Shown here in pieces: positions 1 through 7,635 of a stretch of 64,000 nucleotides of DNA; positions within the stretch are counted from its first letter, which is position 1, and every line of letters starts with the position of its first letter. The stretch is from Bacteroidia bacterium (GTDB lineage: Bacteria; Bacteroidota; Bacteroidia; Bacteroidales; VadinHA17), in the NCBI GenBank assembly GCA_026391475.1, contig JAPLED010000123.1:1-64000 (forward strand), given 5' to 3'. The notes beneath the pieces were generated by a model. That model made no database searches, was not told the DNA's origin, and saw only the letters and a program-made list of their open reading frames with translations. A program made the translations under genes and the position numbers.

Positions 1-1212
1 CGTCTGGCTGACATTATCGGAAGGAAAAAGATTTTTTCGCTTGGGATTTTACTGTTTACCATTTCAACTTTTCTGATAATATTTTCCGGTAGCATTACCT
101 ATCTGATAGTTTTCCGGATATTCCAGGGATTATCCAGTGCAATGATATTTGGTACAAGTCTTGCAATAATCACCTCTGTTTTTCAGCCCGGAGAACGAGG
201 AAAAGCTATGGGCATCAATATAACCGCTGTATATCTTGGACTTTCATGCGGTCCTGTAATCGGAGGATTACTGACCCAGTATCTTGGGTGGAGAAGTATT
301 TTTGCATTTCTTGTTCCTTTTGGTATTATTTCCCTTATCCTCATCAATAGGAAAATAAAAACCGAATGGGCAGATGCTGCTGGTGAAAAATTTGATTGGC
401 GCGGCTCTGTTATATATGGAATAGCGTTGTCCTCTTTTATGTATGGCTTTTCACGTCTCCCTTCCTGGTTTGGATGGATCTGCATCGCCATAGGGATTCT
501 GCTGGCAGTCGTTTTTCTGATTATTGAAAAAAAGATCAGCAATCCGGTTTTTGATGTTCGGTTGATCCTGCGAAACAGGGTTTTTGCTTTCTCAGGTATG
601 GCGGCATTAATTAATTATTCCGCTACCAGTGCAACGGGATTTTTTATAAGCCTTTACCTGCAATATCTGAAAGGGCTCGATGCAAGAACAGCCGGTTTGA
701 TTATGATATTTCAACCTCTTGCCATGACCCTTCTTTCGCCTGTAGCAGGAAGGTTATCCGATAAAAAAAATCCCGGCGTTATCGCTTCAATCGGTATGGG
801 GTTGACAGCTACCGGGCTTGTTTTGCTCTGCTTCATTAAAGTGACGACTCCCAATTATCTTATCGTATTATTGCTGATCATGATGGGGATCGGTTTTGGT
901 CTCTTCTCCTCCCCAAACTCAAATGCAATTATGAGTTCTGTTGAAAAACGACATCTGGGGGTAGCATCCGGAGTTGTTGGAACGATGCGGATGGTTGGTC
1001 AAATGATGAGCATGGGTATTGCGATGATGCTCATCTCGTTATATATCGGGAAACAGACAATAAATCCGTCAACTTATCCGGGTCTGATTTCCGGTATAAG
1101 AACAGGCTTTTTAATCTTTTCTATATTGTCCGTATTTGGAATTTTTGCCTCTCTTGCCAGGAATGAGAAACTGGGAAATAGTATTCCTGAAAAACCCACC
1201 ACCTCCCCCTGA
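1..1212 (+). CDS. MFS transporter (drug-efflux-like), 5' truncated by the window edge
   Basis: Frame is open from base 1 (RLADIIGRKKIFSLGILLFTISTFLIIFSG...), in frame with the 142..1212 ORF; multiple TM helices and MFS-like motifs (RLADIIGRKK, GxxxGPxIGG). Confidence 0.9.
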   Translation, partial: RLADIIGRKKIFSLGILLFTISTFLIIFSGSITYLIVFRIFQGLSSAMIFGTSLAIITSVFQPGERGKAMGINITAVYLGLSCGPVIGGLLTQYLGWRSIFAFLVPFGIISLILINRKIKTEWADAAGEKFDWRGSVIYGIALSSFMYGFSRLPSWFGWICIAIGILLAVVFLIIEKKISNPVFDVRLILRNRVFAFSGMAALINYSATSATGFFISLYLQYLKGLDARTAGLIMIFQPLAMTLLSPVAGRLSDKKNPGVIASIGMGLTATGLVLLCFIKVTTPNYLIVLLLIMMGIGFGLFSSPNSNAIMSSVEKRHLGVASGVVGTMRMVGQMMSMGIAMMLISLYIGKQTINPSTYPGLISGIRTGFLIFSILSVFGIFASLARNEKLGNSIPEKPTTSP

Positions 1213-1336
1213 CACTTCGGTCAGGGTACTCCTCCTCTGAAGAGAAGGAGAAAGCTATATTATTATATATCAATACTTTCCCCTCCTTTTTAAAGGAGGG
1301 GTGTCATGACCAAAGGGTCATGACGGGGTGGTTGAA
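1192..1336. repeat. MITE-like compound inverted repeat
   Basis: Left arm AACCCACCACCTCCCCCTGACACTTCGGTCAGGGTACTCCTCCTCTGAAGAGAAGGAG roughly mirrors the reverse complement of the right arm CTCCTTTTTAAAGGAGGGGTGTCATGACCAAAGGGTCATGACGGGGTGGTT; each arm has its own hairpin. Confidence 0.7.
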
Positions 1337-1368
1337 AACACTATTGTTACAACCTAATAACATTCAAA

Positions 1369-1848
1369 TTATTCAGGAATGTCAGGTAAACCCTGTGTAC
1401 CAGTATCAAGCACGAATTTCCAACTTCCATCTGTTTGCTTCTGCCAAATCGTTATATAAGTCCCTTTGGTAATTTTACCGGTGATTTTATCGGTATTGCT
1501 ATGAATACCATACGTATACCCAAGATCTCCGCTCTTAGATATAGTCTCAAACAGAGGCTCCCAGCTCAGAATAAAAGCAGTATCGCTTTTGCCGGCAAAA
1601 CGTTGCATCAGTGACTCTTTTCCTTTGCCGGGAAATGAATTATTACGCAGAATAACCCCATCTTCGGCTATGTAAAACAGGAAGGCTTTAAACATACCCT
1701 CTTTTACTGACATTGCGGAAAAATCACGATCAGTTTGCAATAAAATCTCTGCAGGTGGATTTTTGGTGTTTTTTGCACAACTTAAAATGACAAATAAAAT
1801 AATTATGAAAACAAAAAGCATTATATTGACCCCGTTCTTTTTTTTCAT
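1369..1848 (-). CDS. SnoaL/DUF4440-like lipoprotein
   Basis: Signal peptide with lipobox-like Cys (VILSCAKN); SnoaL-like pattern ending YITIWQKQTDGSWKFVLDTG. Confidence 0.75.
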   Translation of the reverse strand: MKKKNGVNIMLFVFIIILFVILSCAKNTKNPPAEILLQTDRDFSAMSVKEGMFKAFLFYIAEDGVILRNNSFPGKGKESLMQRFAGKSDTAFILSWEPLFETISKSGDLGYTYGIHSNTDKITGKITKGTYITIWQKQTDGSWKFVLDTGTQGLPDIPE

Positions 1849-1883
1849 TATGCCGTTATTTAGTTTAACATAACTGATTATTT

Positions 1884-2756
1884 ATGACAAAACTATATCA
1901 AAAACTGATCAAATCATGTCCTTCGGAAACAGAAATCAAAAAAGGACTTAAAAAGGCATCTTCTGCTTCGCCTGCAGTTCCGGATAAACATCTGCTGATG
2001 AGTCTTTTGAACCTGATCGATCTGACCAGTCTTAATACAACTGACAATAAGAGCCATATAATACATTTTACCGGGAAGGTAAATAGTTTTTCGGGCCAGT
2101 ATTCAAATATCCCGAATGTCGCAGCAATCTGTGTTTATCCCAATTTTGTCTCAGTCGTAAAAGAGAAACTATCTGCCAGGAATGTAAAAATCGCTGCTGT
2201 TGCAGGTGCATTTCCAACTTCACAGACATTCCGGAGCATAAAGGTTTCTGAATGTAAGATGGCAATAGAAGCCGGAGCTGATGAAATTGATATAGTCATC
2301 CCGGTAGGTGCATTTCTTGGAAACGATTTTGCAATGGTTGCTGATGAAATCAGAGAAATCAAAGCGGCTATCGGAGAAAAACAACTTAAGGTTATAGTTG
2401 AATCGGGACTTTTAGGTGATTATGAACATGTTTTCAAGGCGTCGATGATAGCGATGGATGCTGGTGCTGACTTTATTAAGACATCTACCGGGAAAACAAC
2501 GATCTCTGCAACACCGGAAGCTGCTTTTGTTATGTGCCGGGCAATATCAGATTTCTATTCAGAAACAGGCATCAGGGTTGGATTTAAGGCTGCAGGAGGA
2601 ATAGTAAATCCGGCCGATGCGATAAATTATTTTCAGATTGTAAACTATTGCCTTGGTGAAGATTGGCTGAATAATACCCTTTTCCGAATCGGAGCAAGCA
2701 GGCTTGCAAATAATATTCTCTCTGAAATATCCGGCTGCAGAATTGATCATTTCTGA
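1884..2756 (+). CDS. deoC: deoxyribose-phosphate aldolase
   Basis: DeoC signatures: CVYPNFV, AGADEIDIVIPVGAFL, KVIVESGLL, DFIKTSTGK, VGFKAAGGI. Confidence 0.95.
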   Translation: MTKLYQKLIKSCPSETEIKKGLKKASSASPAVPDKHLLMSLLNLIDLTSLNTTDNKSHIIHFTGKVNSFSGQYSNIPNVAAICVYPNFVSVVKEKLSARNVKIAAVAGAFPTSQTFRSIKVSECKMAIEAGADEIDIVIPVGAFLGNDFAMVADEIREIKAAIGEKQLKVIVESGLLGDYEHVFKASMIAMDAGADFIKTSTGKTTISATPEAAFVMCRAISDFYSETGIRVGFKAAGGIVNPADAINYFQIVNYCLGEDWLNNTLFRIGASRLANNILSEISGCRIDHF

Positions 2757-2827
2757 TTATTGGTCTTTGGTCCTTTTTTATTTTGCTCTTGTAATTATCA
2801 CTACTTTTGTGTTTTGAATCCACAAAA

Positions 2828-3709
2828 ATGATGATTATTTCCTGTTCAGACACTCAGCAAGATGACACAACTTCCATTTGCGCCAGGAACAGCATTGCTG
2901 ACATTACATTTTACGATTCAAATAATATTGTTACCAAAAAGGAATTGAAATCTTCCAACCGATTTCCTTTTCTTTTCACAGAAAAAACCAGGCAGACGCA
3001 GGTTGAGGCAAGGGCATCGCTGATAAAATACCTTAAGCCTGGTCAGGATTTACCATCACAACCATTTCATGACGACTGGATAATCGGGATTATCCTCATT
3101 GCCGCATTTTTATATTCTTTAATCAGAACAACATCAAAAAGTACATTACCGGGGGTTACCAGGTTTTTCCTTTTCAGGGGAATAAACGACCCCTTTTCAC
3201 GGGATATTGCCGGATTATTTCATTGGCAATCAACACTCCTTAATCTGATTTCATTTCTTATAATCGGACTTTTTGCTTATTGTGCTGCTTCTTATTATAA
3301 TCTCATACCTTCCGGTATAGGTGGGATATTCTTCTGGTTAATCTCCTTAGGTATTATTATTTCGGCAGTCACCTTACGTCATATTGTATGTGTAATTACA
3401 GGCAATATAAGCGGAGAAAAAGAGGTTTTCAGAGAATACCTGCTTGGTATCTACCAATCTTACTGGTTCAGTGCGCTGTTTCTGTTTGTTCTTGTTATTC
3501 TTATGTCTTATACAATGCTTTTACCAGCCAGAGTGGGGGTTATTTCCGGAGTAACAGTTCTGGGGATAATGTATCTGATCCGTGTTATAAGACTATTGAT
3601 AATTTTTATAAACCGGAATATTTCAATATTCTATTTGATTTTATACCTTTGTGCGCTGGAAATTCTGCCTGTTGTGATATCGGTGAAATATTTTACAGGC
3701 CTTGTTTAG
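2828..3709 (+). CDS. DUF4271-type integral membrane protein
   Basis: About 290 aa membrane protein directly upstream of a uroporphyrinogen-III synthase, an arrangement known in Bacteroidota; likely start at the ATG around 2828 inside the 2807 ORF. Confidence 0.7.
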   Translation: MMIISCSDTQQDDTTSICARNSIADITFYDSNNIVTKKELKSSNRFPFLFTEKTRQTQVEARASLIKYLKPGQDLPSQPFHDDWIIGIILIAAFLYSLIRTTSKSTLPGVTRFFLFRGINDPFSRDIAGLFHWQSTLLNLISFLIIGLFAYCAASYYNLIPSGIGGIFFWLISLGIIISAVTLRHIVCVITGNISGEKEVFREYLLGIYQSYWFSALFLFVLVILMSYTMLLPARVGVISGVTVLGIMYLIRVIRLLIIFINRNISIFYLILYLCALEILPVVISVKYFTGLV

Positions 3710-3753
3710 ATTGGCGAGTGTTACTTTGAGAGTAAAACTTAAACTGTAAAGAG

Positions 3754-4506
3754 TTGAAAATAAGGAAGATTTTAGTATCGCAGCCAGAACCTTTGAATGC
3801 GAAATCTCCATATTTCGAACTGGCAAGAAAATATAATCTGAAAATTGATTTTAAACCCTTTAATCAGGTTGAAGGGATTCCATCAAAAGATTTCCGTCAG
3901 CAGAAAATCAATATTCTTGACTTTTCTGCGGTTATTTTCACAAGTAAAACCGGGATAGATCATTTTTTCAGGATTTGTAATGAACTGCGAACTGTCGTAC
4001 CTGATACCATGAAATATTTCTGTATAACAGAGAATGTTGCATTTTATCTACAGAAGTATATTGTATACAGGAAGCGGAAAATTTTTCACGGGAAAGCTAA
4101 ATTTCAGGACCTTATTGATGTTATAATCAAGCACAGGGAAGATAACTTCTTTGTTCCGCTTTCCGAACCTCATAATGCTGAAATTCCTGAATTGCTTGAT
4201 AAGAATACTATCCGGTATATGATCGGAACTCTCTACAAGACAATCAGTACCGACTTTTCGAATGTAAAGGATTTCGATTATGACATTCTTGTTTTTTATA
4301 GCCCTTCCGGTATTAAATCATTGAAAGAGAATTTCCCCGGGTTTGTCCAGGGAGATGTTAAAATTGCCGCTTTCGGACCAACAACGGCAAGTGCCGTTGA
4401 AAACGAGGGACTGAGACTCGATATTAATGCTCCCAATGCCAAAGCTCCTTCAATGACAATGGCTCTTGATGATTTTCTTAAAGAGCACCATAGAAATTTA
4501 AGGTAA
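3754..4506 (+). CDS. hemD: uroporphyrinogen-III synthase (TTG start likely)
   Basis: HemD-fold sequence: ILVSQPEP, AVIFTSKTGIDHFF, DILVFYSPSGIKSLKENFP, IAAFGPTTASAVENEGLRLDINAP. Confidence 0.85.
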   Translation: MKIRKILVSQPEPLNAKSPYFELARKYNLKIDFKPFNQVEGIPSKDFRQQKINILDFSAVIFTSKTGIDHFFRICNELRTVVPDTMKYFCITENVAFYLQKYIVYRKRKIFHGKAKFQDLIDVIIKHREDNFFVPLSEPHNAEIPELLDKNTIRYMIGTLYKTISTDFSNVKDFDYDILVFYSPSGIKSLKENFPGFVQGDVKIAAFGPTTASAVENEGLRLDINAPNAKAPSMTMALDDFLKEHHRNLR

Positions 4507-4585
4507 AATATTCTTCACCATACTGACTTCCCTTGAAGCTCCGTAATTGTAGTCCGGTAAAGCTTTCAGGATAAGTTTTTTTAAT

Positions 4586-5035
4586 ATGAATACTACGAGG
4601 GAGACATTTGATAAGGCCGAAAGGCTTTGCAGTACAAAGGTCATTTCCGGCTTATTTGAAAGTGGAAATATTTTCTACTCTTCCCTTTTTAAAGTGGTTT
4701 GGGGAATGAGTCCTGTCGCACTTCCCGGTCCGGCTCAGGTTACTTTCAGTGTTTCAAAAAGGGTATTCCGGCTTGCTGTAACCAGGAACCTGATTAAAAG
4801 AAGAATGAGAGAAGCATACCGTAAAAATAAAAGGACACTTTATGAACACCTCTCTTCAGAAAACATTCAGATTGCCTTCGTTGTTATCCTGAAAGGAAAT
4901 GCGGTTCCGGATTATCTGACTATTGAAAAATCCATGAAGGATATGATAAATAAACTGATGATTTTAACGAGTCAGAAGTCGGAAGTCGGAAGTCAGAAAA
5001 CGGATATTGGGAAAAGGTCAGTTAGTGATGTGTGA
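4586..5035 (+). CDS. rnpA: ribonuclease P protein component
   Basis: RnpA motif RLAVTRNLIKRRMREAYR. Confidence 0.93.
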   Translation: MNTTRETFDKAERLCSTKVISGLFESGNIFYSSLFKVVWGMSPVALPGPAQVTFSVSKRVFRLAVTRNLIKRRMREAYRKNKRTLYEHLSSENIQIAFVVILKGNAVPDYLTIEKSMKDMINKLMILTSQKSEVGSQKTDIGKRSVSDV

Positions 5036-5146
5036 TGTCTTTTGGCTGATAGCTGGTGGCTGATAGCTATTTATTTACCATATCTATGAGCTACGAGCCA
5101 TGAGCTATGAGCTGTTCGGACTTCGGGCTCCGGGCTCCGGACTTCA
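4966..5146. repeat. degenerate short tandem repeats
   Basis: AGTCAGAAGTCGGAAGTCGGAAGTCAGAA; GGCTGATAGCTGGTGGCTGATAGCT; GAGCTACGAGCCATGAGCTATGAGCTG; CGGACTTCGGGCTCCGGGCTCCGGACTTC. Confidence 0.75.
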
Positions 5147-5247
5147 GAATATTAGTAACAAAATATGTTAAAAATGTCTTAATTGTTTCTTTATCAAAGC
5201 CGTTCCCGATTTTTCTTTTTATTTTCGTCGTTATAATTTAAAGCCCA

Positions 5248-6993
5248 ATGGGTATGAAAAATATACGTACAGGAAGGATAATCATAGTTCTGACTCTCTT
5301 GTTCATTGTCGGCATAAGTACCGGGTTCCTGATCAATCAGGAAACCAGAGATTTCAGGATTGCTAAAAATCTGGACATATTTTTTTCTCTGTTCAGAGAA
5401 CTGAATACTTTCTATGTGGATGAAATTGATCCCGATAAAGTTATCAAATCGGGTATCGATAATATGCTAAAATCCCTCGATCCTTATACTGTTTATTATC
5501 CTGAATCGGATGTGGATGAATTCACTTTCATGACAACAGGAAAATATGGAGGAATTGGATCGCTTGTACGAAACAATGGTGATTATGTTGTGATTAGTGA
5601 AGTCTATAAGGGGTTCCCTGCCGACCTGGCCGGGATAAAAGCCGGAGATCTTCTGAAAAAAGCAGACGGAATATCCCTTAAGGGGTTTTCAAAAGATAAG
5701 GTAAGTGAAAAGCTGAAGGGTAATCCAGGAACAGAGATTACTTTAACAATTGAAAGGAACGGAAAGGAAACGGACTATCCGCTTAAAAGAGAAAAAATTA
5801 TAATTCCGCCTGTTCCTTACTACGGTATGATTGATTCAAAAACAGGATATATCCGTTTCACCAATTTCACACAAAATTGTATTGCCGACGTTAAAAATGC
5901 TGTTACTTCATTAAAAAACAATAACGCACAACAGATAATTCTCGACCTCAGGGGAAATCCTGGCGGATTACTTACAGAAGCTGTTGATATCGTAAATCTT
6001 TTTGTCGGACCAGGAAATGATGTTGTATCAACAAAAGGGAAAGTCAAACAATTTGATGAGAATTTCAAAACAACAAAACCATCAGTAGACGAAAATATAG
6101 CTCTTGCTGTAATTATTAACAGGGGTTCTGCTTCAGCTTCAGAGATCGTTGCAGGGGCAATTCAGGACCTTGACAGGGGTATAATAGTTGGCCAGCGATC
6201 CTATGGAAAAGGGTTGGTGCAAATCACACGCCCATTGAGCTATAATACTCAGCTGAAAGTCACTACAGCAAAATATTACATCCCAAGCGGAAGATGCATC
6301 CAGGCCCGCGATTTCTCCCACCCGAACGAAGATGGAAGCGTTGGCATAATACCTGACTCTCTAATCTCTGAATTTAAAACTAAAAACGGCCGGATAGTAA
6401 AAGACGGGGGCGGCATTTCTCCTGATATTGAAATTTTACCGGAATCTCTGAGCCAGATTGCAGCTGAACTCTACCTTCGGAATTATATTTTCGATTATGC
6501 TACCAAATATTATTGGGCTCACCCCGATATTAAATCTCCGGAACAATTCTCTTTCACCGATCAGGATTATAGCGACTTTAAAACATTTCTGCTGAATCGG
6601 AATTTCAGTTACAAAACCGTTACCGAAGAGTCGCTCACTGAACTCATCGCCAATGCAAAAAAAGAAAAATACTACGATATTCACAAGGATCTTTTTAGTG
6701 AACTGGAGAAAGACATTGCACATAGTCTGGACCAGGATCTTACAACATTCCGGAGTGAAATAACTGATCTTCTTGAAGATGAAATTATAGGCCGCTATTT
6801 CTATGAGGAGGGAGCTATAGCCTGGACAATAAAAAAGGATGAACAGATATTAAAAGCTCTTGAAGTATTGAACAATAAAGAAGAATACAGTTCTATACTT
6901 AAAGGAAAAGCCGGATCAATCCTTACTGTTTCCACTCATGAGAGTCATCATCAAAAATCTCCCTTTTCCAAACCGGCAATTTCTCTTTTATAA
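5248..6993 (+). CDS. S41-family C-terminal processing peptidase with PDZ domain
   Basis: PDZ (GSLVRNNGDYVVISEVYKGFPADLAGIKAGDLL) and S41 catalytic region (LDLRGNPGGLL, NRGSASASEIVAGAIQDLDRGIIVGQRSYGKGLVQ). Confidence 0.93.
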   Translation: MGMKNIRTGRIIIVLTLLFIVGISTGFLINQETRDFRIAKNLDIFFSLFRELNTFYVDEIDPDKVIKSGIDNMLKSLDPYTVYYPESDVDEFTFMTTGKYGGIGSLVRNNGDYVVISEVYKGFPADLAGIKAGDLLKKADGISLKGFSKDKVSEKLKGNPGTEITLTIERNGKETDYPLKREKIIIPPVPYYGMIDSKTGYIRFTNFTQNCIADVKNAVTSLKNNNAQQIILDLRGNPGGLLTEAVDIVNLFVGPGNDVVSTKGKVKQFDENFKTTKPSVDENIALAVIINRGSASASEIVAGAIQDLDRGIIVGQRSYGKGLVQITRPLSYNTQLKVTTAKYYIPSGRCIQARDFSHPNEDGSVGIIPDSLISEFKTKNGRIVKDGGGISPDIEILPESLSQIAAELYLRNYIFDYATKYYWAHPDIKSPEQFSFTDQDYSDFKTFLLNRNFSYKTVTEESLTELIANAKKEKYYDIHKDLFSELEKDIAHSLDQDLTTFRSEITDLLEDEIIGRYFYEEGAIAWTIKKDEQILKALEVLNNKEEYSSILKGKAGSILTVSTHESHHQKSPFSKPAISLL

Positions 6994-7375
6994 GTTCAAC
7001 CGTTTTAGTGCAGGCATGGATTGCCTGATACCGGTGACCTGCCGAAACAAGAACAAAAAGAGAGATCTCTCCTGCTTTAACAATACCTGTTGAATGAACA
7101 AAATCAATTGATTTTGCATCTTCAAACTCCGACAGAATTGTTGCTTTTATCTTATCTGCCTCAACCATAACCATCCCCTCATAAGCTGAATATTCAATTG
7201 CCGTAACCTTTTTCCCGTTGAACTCATCGGCCCTCACCTGTCCAAGGAAAACCGAGTGCCCGCCGGAATTGGTTTTTTCATCAATCTTTTCCAAAAAACA
7301 ACAAATTACTTTTTTAGTAATCGGCCCGTTTATAAGATAATCCGTTACCATGGCGTATAAATTATTGCTATTCAA
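6923..7375 (-). CDS. moaE: molybdopterin synthase catalytic subunit
   Basis: MoaE signatures: GGHSVFLGQVRADEFNGKKVTAIEYSAYEGM, HSTGIVKAGEISLFVLVSAGHR, LPVWKREIF; beside moaD. Confidence 0.92.
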   Translation of the reverse strand: MNSNNLYAMVTDYLINGPITKKVICCFLEKIDEKTNSGGHSVFLGQVRADEFNGKKVTAIEYSAYEGMVMVEADKIKATILSEFEDAKSIDFVHSTGIVKAGEISLFVLVSAGHRYQAIHACTKTVELIKEKLPVWKREIFDDDSHEWKQ

Positions 7376-7380
7376 TCCGC

Positions 7381-7614
7381 TTATCCCCCTGCAAATGGCG
7401 GCATTAAAGCTACCTCATCTCCATCTTTCAGTTTTAGATCAGTGTTAATGATTTCGTTATTGAGAGAGATCCGGTAGTTGTAATGCACAACCTCCGGAAA
7501 GTCATCCTGTATCCTGAGCTTAAGGTCGCCGATTGACTTCACATCCCGAAAGTTTTTGAAGTTGGTTCCGGTAACCTCTGCTAAAACACCGAAGAACAAT
7601 ACTTTAACTTCCAT
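7381..7614 (-). CDS. moaD: MoaD/ThiS-family sulfur carrier
   Basis: 77 aa ubiquitin-like protein ending in GG (VALMPPFAGG); adjacent to moaE. Confidence 0.92.
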   Translation of the reverse strand: MEVKVLFFGVLAEVTGTNFKNFRDVKSIGDLKLRIQDDFPEVVHYNYRISLNNEIINTDLKLKDGDEVALMPPFAGG

Positions 7615-7635
7615 CTTAATATAATAAATGATAAT

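Noticed and set aside
5035-5147. CRISPR array
   Set aside because: Repeat units are 7-12 bp, degenerate and abutting, without regular spacers or cas genes.
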